Of a stretch of DNA of 64,000 bases, positions 52,706 through 61,583 are shown piece after piece; positions within the stretch are counted from its first letter, which is position 1; every line of letters starts with the position of its first letter. The stretch covers positions 40,037 through 104,036 of the forward strand of contig NZ_BAGG01000264.1 in the NCBI RefSeq assembly GCF_000308695.1. The letters run 5' to 3'. The notes beneath the pieces were generated by a model. It saw only the letters and a list, made by a program, of their open reading frames with translations, ran no database searches and was not told the origin of the DNA. Origin of the DNA: Nocardia takedensis NBRC 100417 (lineage in GTDB: Bacteria; Actinomycetota; Actinomycetes; Mycobacteriales; Mycobacteriaceae). The position numbers were made by a program, and so were the translations under genes.

Positions 52706-54277
52706 ATGCGTTCCGTGGTGATCCGATGGCTCGGACTGGTGGCCCTGTGCTTCGCCGAGTTCCTGGTATTCGTGGACAACACCATCGTCAATGTCGCGTT
52801 GCCGAAGATCTCCACGGAGCTCGGCGCGAGCACCTCCGGGTTGCAACTGGTGGTGGACATGTACACGCTCGTGTTCGCGGGCTTGCTGTTGACCGGCGGC
52901 TACCTGGGTGATCGCTTCGGCCGCAAGACCGTGCTCCTGATCGGCATCGTGGGCTTCGCGGCGGTGTCCGCACTCGCGGCGATCTCGACGGATCTGAACC
53001 AGTTGATCGCCGCGCGGGCTGGCCTCGGGCTCTTCGCCGCCCTGGTCTTTCCGGCCACGCTCGCGATCGTGGTGATCCTGTTCGACAACCTCAACGAACG
53101 CGCGATCGCGGTCGCGATCTGGGCTGCGGTCGCCGGCGTCGCCGCCGCGGTGGGGCCGGTGGTGGGCGGTTGGTTGCTCAACCACTATTCGTGGAGTTCG
53201 ATCTTCTGGATCAATGTCCCCGCCGGGATCGTGGCCCTGGTGGGGGTCGCGGCCCTCATTCCGCCCAACAGGAATCCCGATGTCGGCCGTTTCGATCTCG
53301 GTGGCATGGTGCTGTCGATGGCGGGCATCTCCCTCATCGTCTACAGCGTGATCGAGGCGCCGAACAACGGCTGGCTGACCCTCCGCACGGTCGGCGGGCT
53401 CGCGGTCGGTGCGGCGATCATCGCGGCGTACGTGGTCTGGGAGACCCGATTCTCCTCGCCGTTGTTCGACATCCGTCTGTTTCGCGACCGCACCTTCGCC
53501 GCGGCGGCCATGCTGCTGACCTTCGGCATGTTCGCCCTGATGGGATTCGTCTTCCTGATGACGCAGTATTTCCAGGGCGTCAAAGAATTCCTGCCCCTGG
53601 AGACGGGGATCCGAACACTGCCCTTCGCCATCGCGATGGCGGTGTTCGCCGGTCCGAGTATGTGGTTGGGCTCGAAGATCGGCGCCGGCCGTACCGCCGT
53701 GTTCGGCTCGCTCGTCATGGCCGCCGCGTTCTGGCTCACCATTCGGTACGACGCGGACACCTCGTACTGGGGTGTGATCGTGCCCGTGATGGTGACGTTG
53801 GCCGCGGGTGTGGCGCTAGTCTCGGGGCCAGCGACCCTCATGGTGCTCAACGAATTGTCGACCGGGCAGGTCGGTGCGGGCTCCGCGGTCAACGACACGA
53901 GTCGCGAACTCGGCGGGACGCTGGGGGTCGCCGTGCTCGGCTCGATCCTCGCGTCGGTGTACTCCGGGAAGGTGGCCACCGGATTGGCCGACCTCCCGTT
54001 GCCCCAGCAGGCCCACGACGCGGCGACGAATTCGATGTTGACCGGTGTCCAGGCGGCGCATTCGATCCCGGATCCCGTCGGCGCCCAACTCGGTGGCCTC
54101 GTCAAAGACGCGTTCCTCGACGGCTTCCACACGGCCTCCCTCGTCGCCGGGGGTGTTTCGGTGGCCGCCGCTGTCGTCGGCTGGCTCCTGCTCAAACCGA
54201 CCGAGGGGGTGCGGCCGAGCGCCGAGGACGTCGCGGACGCCTCGCAGGCCACGAAGCCGCCGTCGCCGGTGAGCTGA
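52706..54277 (+). CDS. DHA2-type multidrug exporter (MFS, about 14 TM)
   Basis: The 523-residue protein has about 14 hydrophobic segments. E-F-L-V-F-V-D-N-T-I-V-N-V-A-L (D-N-T in helix 1) and G-D-R-F-G-R-K-T-V in the loop after helix 2 are typical of EmrB/QacA exporters. It may export the cluster product or confer resistance. A TetR gene follows, a usual partnership. A GC-rich hairpin after the stop probably ends the transcript. Confidence 0.93.
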   Translation: MRSVVIRWLGLVALCFAEFLVFVDNTIVNVALPKISTELGASTSGLQLVVDMYTLVFAGLLLTGGYLGDRFGRKTVLLIGIVGFAAVSALAAISTDLNQLIAARAGLGLFAALVFPATLAIVVILFDNLNERAIAVAIWAAVAGVAAAVGPVVGGWLLNHYSWSSIFWINVPAGIVALVGVAALIPPNRNPDVGRFDLGGMVLSMAGISLIVYSVIEAPNNGWLTLRTVGGLAVGAAIIAAYVVWETRFSSPLFDIRLFRDRTFAAAAMLLTFGMFALMGFVFLMTQYFQGVKEFLPLETGIRTLPFAIAMAVFAGPSMWLGSKIGAGRTAVFGSLVMAAAFWLTIRYDADTSYWGVIVPVMVTLAAGVALVSGPATLMVLNELSTGQVGAGSAVNDTSRELGGTLGVAVLGSILASVYSGKVATGLADLPLPQQAHDAATNSMLTGVQAAHSIPDPVGAQLGGLVKDAFLDGFHTASLVAGGVSVAAAVVGWLLLKPTEGVRPSAEDVADASQATKPPSPVS

Positions 54278-54287
54278 GACAGTCGAA

Positions 54288-54330
54288 ACGCCCCGGACGT
54301 CAGGGGAGCGACGTCCCGACACCGGGGCGT
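54288..54330 (+). terminator. GC-rich hairpin after the exporter gene
   Basis: ACGCCCCGG pairs with CCGGGGCGT, with a smaller inner GACGT/ACGTC pairing between them. It starts 11 bases after the stop. There is no U-tract, as usual in high-GC actinobacteria. The following 310 bases to the TetR start (54331-54640) show no gene I can support. Confidence 0.55.
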
Positions 54331-54640
54331 CGCGGAGCACCGGCGAACCACGTCGACGCGGGTCGCCGCTAACCTCGCGGCCGCGATCACGGCCGAATTC
54401 GCAAGCACGGATATGTGAGCCGGCACACATGCGAGGTCGGGACCGCGCTCGCCGATCTCGGTGCTTTGTTTCCCCCGGTTCCCGGACGCCGCGAGTTCCA
54501 CCGGGGGACATACCAATTGGAACGATCAGACCGGTCGCATTCGAAATGTGCGACAGGGCCGGTTATTCCCTTTCGCGATACTTCCCCCGACTTCGATGGG
54601 GCTCCGCATACGGTGGGCCCGCATCTGTCAAACTGGAGGG

Positions 54641-55282
54641 GTGACGTCGACAACGAGCCGTCCGTACAACGGTCTTCCCGCGGCAGAGCGGGTCGCGCAA
54701 AGACGCCAGCACTTACTTCAGGTGGGCCTGAATATCCTCGGGGTGCACGACAGTCCCGGCGAGCTCACCTTGCGCAACGTGTGCCAGCAGGCCGGCCTCA
54801 CCCAGCGCTACTTCTACGAAAGCTTCACGGACAGAGACGAGTTCGCCGCCGAGATCTACGACTGGGCGGTGCGGGAACTGGCGGCCTCCGCGCAACTGGC
54901 GGCGGCGAACGCGCCGGTCGAGGAGAAGTTGCGCGCCGGTATCGGTGAAATTGTGCGCGCCATCGAAGCCGACAGTCGCGTGGGCCGTCTGCTGTTCAGC
55001 GCCAATCAATTCAATCCCGTTCTCCTGCACAAGCGGTATGAATCGACCCAATTGTTCGTCGACCTCATGGACGCGCAACTCCGCGAGGCGACGCCGACCG
55101 ATCAGCACGGTTCGGTGCCGTTCGTCGCTCAGCTCATGGTCGGCGGGGTCGGACAGATTCTGGCTTCGTGGATCAATGGCTCCACCACGAGCGAGGCTGA
55201 CGCGTTGATTGAAAATCTCGTCCAATTTCTCACCGTGTATTGGCGATGCCTGGCGCATCTGCACGACCGGCCCGCGGTGTAG
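54641..55282 (+). CDS. TetR-family transcriptional regulator
   Basis: I choose the GTG at 54641 just after GGAGG; the frame is open further upstream. The 213-residue protein has an N-terminal HTH with E-L-T-L-R-N-V-C-Q-Q-A-G-L-T-Q-R-Y-F-Y-E-S-F, typical of TetR, followed by an all-helical ligand domain. The nearby DHA2 exporter suggests control of drug efflux. Ligand unknown. Confidence 0.88.
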   Translation: MTSTTSRPYNGLPAAERVAQRRQHLLQVGLNILGVHDSPGELTLRNVCQQAGLTQRYFYESFTDRDEFAAEIYDWAVRELAASAQLAAANAPVEEKLRAGIGEIVRAIEADSRVGRLLFSANQFNPVLLHKRYESTQLFVDLMDAQLREATPTDQHGSVPFVAQLMVGGVGQILASWINGSTTSEADALIENLVQFLTVYWRCLAHLHDRPAV

Positions 55283-55330
55283 TCCGCGCCCGACTCCGCC
55301 GAACGCCGGCCACGCCGTACCGATCGGGGG

Positions 55331-56482
55331 ATGGACCCCGCGACGGGGAACCTTGATAATTTCGGCACGGTGAAGCAACAGTCATGGGACTTCCGCCGCG
55401 GCGCCGTCGGAATCCGGCACATGGTCCGGGTCGGCCTCGATCACGGGATCGCGGAGCGTCGACTGCTGGCCTCGACCGGACTGCATGTCGCCGATCTCGA
55501 CGCCGAGGACCTGGAAGTCGAAGGCGTGCAGGAACTGTCCGTCGCGCGAAACCTGGTGCAGACGCTCGGGGACCGACCGGGGCTCGGCACCGAGGTGGCG
55601 ATGCGTTTCTCGCTGGCGAACTTCGGCTTGCTGGGCTTCGCCATGCTCAGCAGCCCCACCGCGGGCGAGGCGCTGCGCGTCGCCTTGCGGACCTTGCGGA
55701 TCGGCAACCGTTTCATCGACATCACCTTCGGTCTGAGTCAGACGACGGGACGGATCACGTTCCGGCACGAAGACCTCCCGGACGATGTCCGCGCGTTCCT
55801 GCTCGAACGCGACATCGTGATCATCTTCGGCGTGATCGTGTTGCGCTGTCTGAGTCCGCGACTGGTGGATCGTCTCGGGGAGGCGCGCCTGGACCTGGCG
55901 CTGCCCGAGCATCGTGTGGCGACGATGACCGAGGGCATGGCGCGGATGCTCGCCGACCTCGCCCACGATCCGATCGGGCGGTTGCGGATCACCGCCGACC
56001 GCCCGACCACGGAACTGACGTTCCCCCTCGATCTGCTCGCGGAACCGATGTCGATGCCGGATCCGGCGACCGCCGCGCTGTGCGAGCAGCAGTGCCTGGA
56101 TCTGTTGCAGAACCGACACGAGCGCGGCCCGCTCGCGAGCAGGATTCGCGCGATTCTCCTGCAACAGATCCACACCGCGCCGACCGCGGGCGAGATCGCG
56201 GCCAGACTGAACATGGATCGCCGCACCCTGCATCGGCGACTCGCCGAGGAGGGGACCAACTTCCGCATCGTCCAGGAGGAGGTCCGCTGCGCGCTCGCCA
56301 TCGATATGCTCGGTGTCCTCGACCTCACGGTGAAAGAGACCGCGGCGCGCCTCGGCTATGCCAGCACGGCGGCGTTCAGTCGATCGTTCGCACGGTGGAC
56401 CGGCACTCCGCCGAGTGCCTACCGTCCGCGTCCGAACGGTGAGGGGCGCGAGGTCGACCGCGCCGATGCCGCGATGCCGTAG
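55331..56482 (+). CDS. AraC-family regulator (OruR-like)
   Basis: The 383-residue protein has an N-terminal arabinose-binding-type domain (about 30-240) like OruR/ArgR-type regulators and a C-terminal AraC HTH with A-R-L-N-M-D-R-R-T-L-H-R-R-L-A-E-E-G and A-A-R-L-G-Y-A-S-T-A-A-F-S-R-S-F. The first ATG (55331) is used; a GTG about 40 bases further (after a TGATAATTT that could be a -10 element) may be the actual start. It lies between the TetR gene and the second StrR-like region. Confidence 0.88.
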   Translation: MDPATGNLDNFGTVKQQSWDFRRGAVGIRHMVRVGLDHGIAERRLLASTGLHVADLDAEDLEVEGVQELSVARNLVQTLGDRPGLGTEVAMRFSLANFGLLGFAMLSSPTAGEALRVALRTLRIGNRFIDITFGLSQTTGRITFRHEDLPDDVRAFLLERDIVIIFGVIVLRCLSPRLVDRLGEARLDLALPEHRVATMTEGMARMLADLAHDPIGRLRITADRPTTELTFPLDLLAEPMSMPDPATAALCEQQCLDLLQNRHERGPLASRIRAILLQQIHTAPTAGEIAARLNMDRRTLHRRLAEEGTNFRIVQEEVRCALAIDMLGVLDLTVKETAARLGYASTAAFSRSFARWTGTPPSAYRPRPNGEGREVDRADAAMP

Positions 56483-56643
56483 AGCCGAATCGCCGACGGG
56501 GTTCGCCGCGGTAAAAGCCTCGCTGGTAGGGGGAGGTGTGAGACGGTGATGAACCAAAGTCGTTGGCAGAACGTGAAATACATTGTTTTCGGAAATGATC
56601 GCCCTCGTCGCCGCGCGTCGCACGGCGCGAATCGGCCAAGTAT

Positions 56644-56672
56644 TTGACTGCACTTGCATCCAGATGTAGCTT
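56644..56672 (+). promoter_or_regulatory. Candidate promoter, TTGACT-N17-TAGCTT
   Basis: The -35 box is near consensus; the -10 box is weak. The same TTGAC-N17-TAGCTT pattern recurs at 58655-58683. It could drive the short frame downstream or the StrR-like gene through a long leader. Confidence 0.4.
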
Positions 56673-56787
56673 GATCACAATGTCTCGTCCAGAAAGGTTG
56701 GGCTGCTGACCAAGTGGTTGTAGAAAATCACATGCGCGACCGGGTAATCGATCAGGACGCGCCGTGTGATGTGGTGACGGCTTCGGC

Positions 56788-56958
56788 GTGGTGCAGGCCG
56801 ATCCGGGTGGTCACCTGTTGATGCAAGTGGTGGAAGTCCATGTGCGGCGGATAATCCGCGAGTTTCACGAACGGGGAGTCGAGCATTGGACCCGATACGG
56901 ATCGCCGGCGGGCAGTGCCTGGAAGGCGGGGCCCGATCCGGAGTTCACGGCGAAATAG
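56788..56958 (+). CDS. Possible short gene or gene remnant (56 aa)
   Basis: A frame from a GTG at 56788 to a TAG at 56956-56958 gives a protein-like sequence with H-L-L-M-Q-V-V-E-V-H-V, R-I-I-R-E-F and W-T-R-Y-G-S-P-A-G-S-A-W. The composition suggests genuine coding, perhaps the end of a larger gene, because no Shine-Dalgarno is visible and the frame is stopped 21 bases upstream. No family is recognised. Confidence 0.3.
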   Translation: MVQADPGGHLLMQVVEVHVRRIIREFHERGVEHWTRYGSPAGSAWKAGPDPEFTAK

Positions 56959-57217
56959 AACCTCCTCCTGAACCGCTACGATGATCCGCCCGCCGACGGG
57001 GCGTGTCCGTGTCGGCGAGTTCGAGGCGACGAATCCGCGACTCCGCGCTGTTCGGGGTCGGTTTGCGTGAGGACATCCGAAACGACCGGGGGTGACCCGT
57101 CGCCGGGCCCGGGGCGCTCGGCACGCGCACGGGGCAGGGGAGCCGCGCGTGAAAAAGGTTTTCTTGCCGACGTATTCGTCCCTGGTGAACGGCGTCGAGT
57201 CCGAGACGAGGCACAAG

Positions 57218-58279
57218 ATGACAACTGGCAGAATCGACGAGAGTGTCGCCCTGGGCGGCCGTCACGAGGTGAGCGTGCCGGGGGTGGACCTGGAACCCTC
57301 GTCCTCGGCGACGCTCTCGGCGGGAGGCGGGCTACCGAGCCGGAATTCGCTGCCCGTGAGTGTGGTCAAGATCCGCGACCTGCTCGCCGAGGGCTCGCCA
57401 CGCTCGAGCGGCCTCAACAGCGCCCATGTCGAGCGGATGGTGGCGGCCGAGTGGCCGTTGCCGCCCATCATCGTCCATCGCCAGACGATGCGCATACTCG
57501 ACGGCCTGCATCGCGTGGCCGCGGCGGTCTGCAAGGGCATGGATGAACTCGATGCCTATCTCATCACCGGTCCGATCGACCTGGCCTTCATCGTCGCGGT
57601 GCAGGCGAACATCAGCAACGGACTGCCGCTCACCTTCGCGGAGCGACGCGCTGCCGCCGCCAAAATCCTTGTGACCCACAGCGAATGGTCCGACCGTGCG
57701 ATCGGTTCGACGACCGGGCTCTCCGCCAAAGTGGTGAGTCGCCTGCGGTGTGCAACTGATGCCGATCCGCAGTCGAACACCCGATTGGGCAAGGACGGCC
57801 GGTTCCGTCCGGTCGACGCCTCCGACGGTCGCAGGCGCGCGGCCGAACTGCTCGAGCAGATGCCCACGGCGTCGCTGCGCACGATCGCACGCGCGGCCGG
57901 AGTCTCGCCGGGGACGGTGCGCAACGTTCGAGATCGCCTGAGCCGTGGCGAATTTCCCGGATCACCGTCTCCCGGCGACGTGGTCGATGCCGTACATCTC
58001 GGCGCCGACGGACAACATCCCGTCGGTGTCGATCAGCCGGCCGACGCGACGGCGCTGCTCGCGATCCTCTCGCGCGACCCGGCACTGAGGATGAACGAGA
58101 CCGGACGCGAACTGCTGCGCTGGCTGCATGCGCGCACCGTCAGGTTCGACGACAGCACCAAGATCGCCACCTCCGTTCCGGACCATTGCGTTTCGCACTT
58201 CATCGAGTTGGCGAGGTATTGCTCGGTGACCTGGGCTACCATCGCGCGCGATCTGCAACTGCGCACCGAGACGTCCTGA
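57218..58279 (+). CDS. Second StrR-like (ParB-fold) regulator
   Basis: The ATG at 57218 has CGAGG eight bases ahead. The 353-residue protein follows the StrR/NovG pattern more closely than the copy at 34774: P-P-I-I-V-H-R-Q-T-M-R-I-L-D-G-L-H-R-V-A-A-A, N-G-L-P-L-T-F-A-E-R, W-S-D-R-A-I-G, R-L-G-K-D-G-R-F-R-P, then A-G-V-S-P-G-T-V-R-N-V-R-D-R-L. It is probably the activator of the operon starting at 58770. The two paralogues are clearly diverged. Confidence 0.88.
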   Translation: MTTGRIDESVALGGRHEVSVPGVDLEPSSSATLSAGGGLPSRNSLPVSVVKIRDLLAEGSPRSSGLNSAHVERMVAAEWPLPPIIVHRQTMRILDGLHRVAAAVCKGMDELDAYLITGPIDLAFIVAVQANISNGLPLTFAERRAAAAKILVTHSEWSDRAIGSTTGLSAKVVSRLRCATDADPQSNTRLGKDGRFRPVDASDGRRRAAELLEQMPTASLRTIARAAGVSPGTVRNVRDRLSRGEFPGSPSPGDVVDAVHLGADGQHPVGVDQPADATALLAILSRDPALRMNETGRELLRWLHARTVRFDDSTKIATSVPDHCVSHFIELARYCSVTWATIARDLQLRTETS

Positions 58280-58654
58280 ACTCTTTCCCGACCACGTTTC
58301 GTCCGTAGCGCGGACGGAAAATTATATCGCCCGCGTCCTCGACGGTGAAGTCCCGACGGGGCGTATTTTCGGGCGTCTTCGCCTTCTTCGGCGCGGATCA
58401 CCTGTTCAGCGGCTGACATTCGGCAATTCGAAACGCCTCGTGCCTCATGACTCCCGAATCGGGATTTCCGTCGAACGCGATCGGCCCGCCGCACTGCCCT
58501 GTCGGTGATCGGCGCTGCTCGATACTCGTGAATGGGCGATACAGACAACTCGCGATGCCTGTCAAGTAATCCGCGGTGGTCTATTCGTGTCGCGACCCGC
58601 GCCGCCTCCGCGTGTCCAACGGCTTCTTTCCATCTGGTGTGGCAGACGGACGCG

Positions 58655-58683
58655 TTGACGCGATTTCGGCTCTGTCATAGCTT
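58655..58683 (+). promoter_or_regulatory. Candidate promoter of the aldehyde dehydrogenase operon
   Basis: TTGACG, 17-base spacer and TAGCTT, the same -10 sequence as at 56667-56672. A GAGCG/CGCTC short stem lies after it, and the ATG of the first gene is about 87 bases downstream. The 490-base gap (58280-58769) also holds a CCCGA-A-TCGGG palindrome and an AT-rich TTATATC patch; no gene is supported. Confidence 0.45.
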
Positions 58684-58769
58684 TGCCCGGAGCGCTGACG
58701 CTCGGAGTGATTCGTCTACAGAATGCCGGTTAACGCTGGACGGCAATGCATTCGAGAGGACACGTCCCT

Positions 58770-60413
58770 ATGAAGAGCTACCCGTCGTTGATCGACGGTC
58801 GGGATGCGGATCACCGCAAATGGCTACACGTCATCCGCGCGAGCGCACTGCTGCGCGATGAGATCTCGGCGCTGAAATTGAAACGCAATCTCGATCGCGG
58901 CCTCATCGACGACTGCGAGGACGAACGCGTCGTGGGGCGGGTGGGTCTGAGTTCGCTCGACCAAGTGCGCGAAGCCTCGGCGGCGGCCAGGGCGGCGTTC
59001 CCCGAGTGGTCGAGGTGGTCGCCGGAGGAGCGTCTCGCGGTCGCGACGGCGGTGGGCGAGCGGATTCGCGCGCGTGCCGACGAGTTCACCGACATGCTGG
59101 TCGCAGAAGGTCATCCCAGGCAGTTGGCCGTGTGGGAAGTGGGCAGCGCCGTCGAGATGACCTCCGAGGTGAATCTGTCGCGCGCCCGCAAGCAACTGTC
59201 CGAAGTCACCACCGAAGGCGGCCGAGAACTCAGGCTGGTGCGCAAACCGGACGGCGTAGTCGCGGTACACCCCCCGCACAACGCGCCCGCGGCGAATTCG
59301 ATGATCGCTCTCGGCGCGTTGATCGCGGGCAATACCGTCATCGTGAAGGCGCCGCGCAGCGCGCCCCTGGCGACGGCGTGGTTCTGGCGTGAGATCGTCA
59401 ACCCGGTTCTTTCCGAATGGAAGGCGCCCGCGGGCACCGCCAACGTGATCTGTGCCTCGCCCAACGACGTGCTCGACAGTTGGCTCGAATCCGACGATGT
59501 CGACGATCTGATGTACTTCGGCGAATCCGTTCGCGGAATCGATCTCGGCAACCGTTGGCACGCGCGGGGCAAGAAAGCGATTCTGGAACTCGCCGGAAAC
59601 GACGGTGTCCTGGTCTGGTCGGACGCCGAGGTCGACCTCGCGGTCACCGCGCTGTCGGAATGTTTCTACGGCTCGACCCAGATCTGCATGGTGCCCAAAT
59701 ACGCGATCGTGCACAAGGACGTCGCGGACACCCTGCTGGAAAAACTGATCCAGGTGGTCCGCCGAATTCGGCCGGGTTATCCCGAGGACGAGGGCTCGCT
59801 GCTCTCCCCGGTGATGAAGTCGGCGGCATTCGAGTCGATGCTCGGCGCCGCGACCGACGCGGGTGCGCAGGTGCTGTGTGGCGGCGGACGCATAGAAATC
59901 GACGGGACCCCCAGCGAAACCGGATATTTCATCGATCCGACCCTGCTCAGGATCGACGGGCTGAAAGTGGCGGAGACGCTGGATGTCGTGCGGGAAGAGA
60001 CATTCTTCCCGCTGCTGCCGCTGGTCGTCGTGGATGCGGACACCGATGCCGACGGTACCCAGGACGGCCTATTCGAAACCTGCGTCGATTTCATGAACGC
60101 GAATCGCTACGGGCTCAGGAATTCCGCCTGGATCCAGGACCCGGATCTCATCGAGGTCTTCTGTCGCCGACTGAACAACGGTGGCTTCCTGAAGATCAAC
60201 GACAGCCACATCTCCCAGGCGCCCGGTCTACCGACCCACGGCGGCACCGGACTGACCGGCGGCCCGTTCGGTGAGGCGCATTTCCCGATCCTGCGGACCA
60301 GTCATCTACAGGCCATCAGCATCGCGTCGGCGGTGCGACCCCGGGAATCGGTGTTCGTCCGGTTGACCGACTCCGAAAACGCGGCAGACGACCGACCCCT
60401 CGGTTCCGACTAG
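58770..60413 (+). CDS. Aldehyde dehydrogenase-superfamily enzyme (acyl reductase candidate)
   Basis: The ATG at 58770 has GAGAGGA ahead of it. The 547-residue protein has Glu273 in L-E-L-A-G-N-D and Cys306 in Q-I-C-M-V-P, with an extra N-terminal section of about 60 residues (S-A-L-K-L-K-R-N) and an extended C-terminus. Several ALDH-fold enzymes of this size reduce acyl-CoA or acyl-ACP to aldehydes. The class III aminotransferase two genes downstream would turn such an aldehyde into an amine. Oxidation in the opposite direction is equally compatible with the sequence. Confidence 0.82.
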   Translation: MKSYPSLIDGRDADHRKWLHVIRASALLRDEISALKLKRNLDRGLIDDCEDERVVGRVGLSSLDQVREASAAARAAFPEWSRWSPEERLAVATAVGERIRARADEFTDMLVAEGHPRQLAVWEVGSAVEMTSEVNLSRARKQLSEVTTEGGRELRLVRKPDGVVAVHPPHNAPAANSMIALGALIAGNTVIVKAPRSAPLATAWFWREIVNPVLSEWKAPAGTANVICASPNDVLDSWLESDDVDDLMYFGESVRGIDLGNRWHARGKKAILELAGNDGVLVWSDAEVDLAVTALSECFYGSTQICMVPKYAIVHKDVADTLLEKLIQVVRRIRPGYPEDEGSLLSPVMKSAAFESMLGAATDAGAQVLCGGGRIEIDGTPSETGYFIDPTLLRIDGLKVAETLDVVREETFFPLLPLVVVDADTDADGTQDGLFETCVDFMNANRYGLRNSAWIQDPDLIEVFCRRLNNGGFLKINDSHISQAPGLPTHGGTGLTGGPFGEAHFPILRTSHLQAISIASAVRPRESVFVRLTDSENAADDRPLGSD

Positions 60414-60432
60414 GTGAGAAGGAGCACTGACG

Positions 60433-61563
60433 GTGGGAAGCACTCGTGAGTCGCTGGAGATTCTGGAAGATGTGGTTCCGGGCCTGGGCGAGAATCTCGC
60501 CCGGACCGATTTCGGCCGATTGGAGTCCGACAGTTCGATCGGACTCGGAATCTATCGGGATTCCGGAGCGACCGGGATGTTGGTCGCCGAACGCCACGGC
60601 GGGATGGGGGCCTCCGCCCACCGAGCGCTGCACTGCACGCGGGCGCTGGGATCGCTCGCGCCGTCCCTGGCGGTCGCGGCCACGATGCACAATTTCTCGG
60701 TAGCGGCGTTGAGTTCCATCGAAGAGCATTTCGACGGCGTGGAATGGATGGTCCTCGACGCGGTGGCCAACGACCGCCTCTTCATGTCGTCGGGATTCGC
60801 CGAGGGACGGTCCGGTCAGGGTTTCCTGTCGCCGACGATGACCGCCCATCGCAAAGGCGGACACTGGATCGTCAACGGGTCGAAGAAGCCGTGCAGCCTG
60901 TCGCGATCGATGGATCTCATGTCGGCCAGCGTGTCGTTGATCGGCGACGACGACGAACCGCAGATCGGCGTCCTGGTCATCCCGTCGACCATCGACGGCC
61001 TCTCGGTGCGCCCGTTCTGGAACGCGTCGGTGCTGCGGGCCGCCGAGAGCGACGAGGTCGTCCTCACCGATGTCGAGGTTCCGGACGAACTCGTCATGAA
61101 ACCCGCCGAAGGCATCGACATCACCCTCGAGGAACTCGAGACCCACGGTCTGACGTGGTTCACCCTGCTGATCACCGCCGCGTATCTGGGCATGGCGGGC
61201 GCACTGGTGGATCGGCTCCTGGACAGCGGGAAAGGCACGCCGCACGCGCGGGCGGCGGCCGCGGGCGCGCTCCAGGCGACCATGCTGTCGCTGGAAAGCG
61301 TCGCGCGATCCATCGACGACCCCGACGATCGGTCCGATCGACTCGGCCGCGCGCTCATCGCCCGATACGCCGCGCAGGACGCGATCGTCCGCACGGTCGG
61401 CGCCGTCGTGGAAACCCTGGGCGGCATCGCGTTCATCACCGATCCCGCCATCAGTTACCTGGCCTCCGCGACACACGCCCTGGCATTGCATCCGCCTTCC
61501 CGGAACTCGATGGTGAGCGAACTCGAGGGTTCATTCCTGGGTCGGCCCATTTCCATCACCTGA
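60433..61563 (+). CDS. Acyl-CoA dehydrogenase family protein
   Basis: The GTG start has AAGGAG upstream. The 376-residue protein has the acyl-CoA dehydrogenase fold with A-E-R-H-G-G-M-G-A-S, G-G-H-W-I-V-N-G-S-K-K and a C-terminal helical domain (G-G-I-A-F-I-T-D). A catalytic Glu could not be assigned with confidence. It may introduce a double bond into an acyl-CoA or acyl-ACP starter of the operon. It lies 19 bases after the aldehyde dehydrogenase gene. Confidence 0.85.
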   Translation: MGSTRESLEILEDVVPGLGENLARTDFGRLESDSSIGLGIYRDSGATGMLVAERHGGMGASAHRALHCTRALGSLAPSLAVAATMHNFSVAALSSIEEHFDGVEWMVLDAVANDRLFMSSGFAEGRSGQGFLSPTMTAHRKGGHWIVNGSKKPCSLSRSMDLMSASVSLIGDDDEPQIGVLVIPSTIDGLSVRPFWNASVLRAAESDEVVLTDVEVPDELVMKPAEGIDITLEELETHGLTWFTLLITAAYLGMAGALVDRLLDSGKGTPHARAAAAGALQATMLSLESVARSIDDPDDRSDRLGRALIARYAAQDAIVRTVGAVVETLGGIAFITDPAISYLASATHALALHPPSRNSMVSELEGSFLGRPISIT

Positions 61564-61583
61564 ACCAGTAACGGGGATTTCGC

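Larger units (their letters stand above)
56483..57217. other. Long intergenic region before the second StrR-like gene
   Basis: This stretch of about 735 bases has lower GC in its first half than its neighbours. It contains a candidate promoter at 56644-56672 (TTGACT, 17-base spacer, TAGCTT) and a short open frame (56788-56958). Otherwise no gene is supported. Long frames on the minus strand there have no protein character. Confidence 0.5.

Noticed and set aside
56752..57216. Minus-strand frame in the gap before the second StrR-like gene
   Set aside because: No protein-like pattern or ribosome site; it overlaps the start region of the StrR-like gene, and a short plus-strand frame in the same place looks more protein-like.
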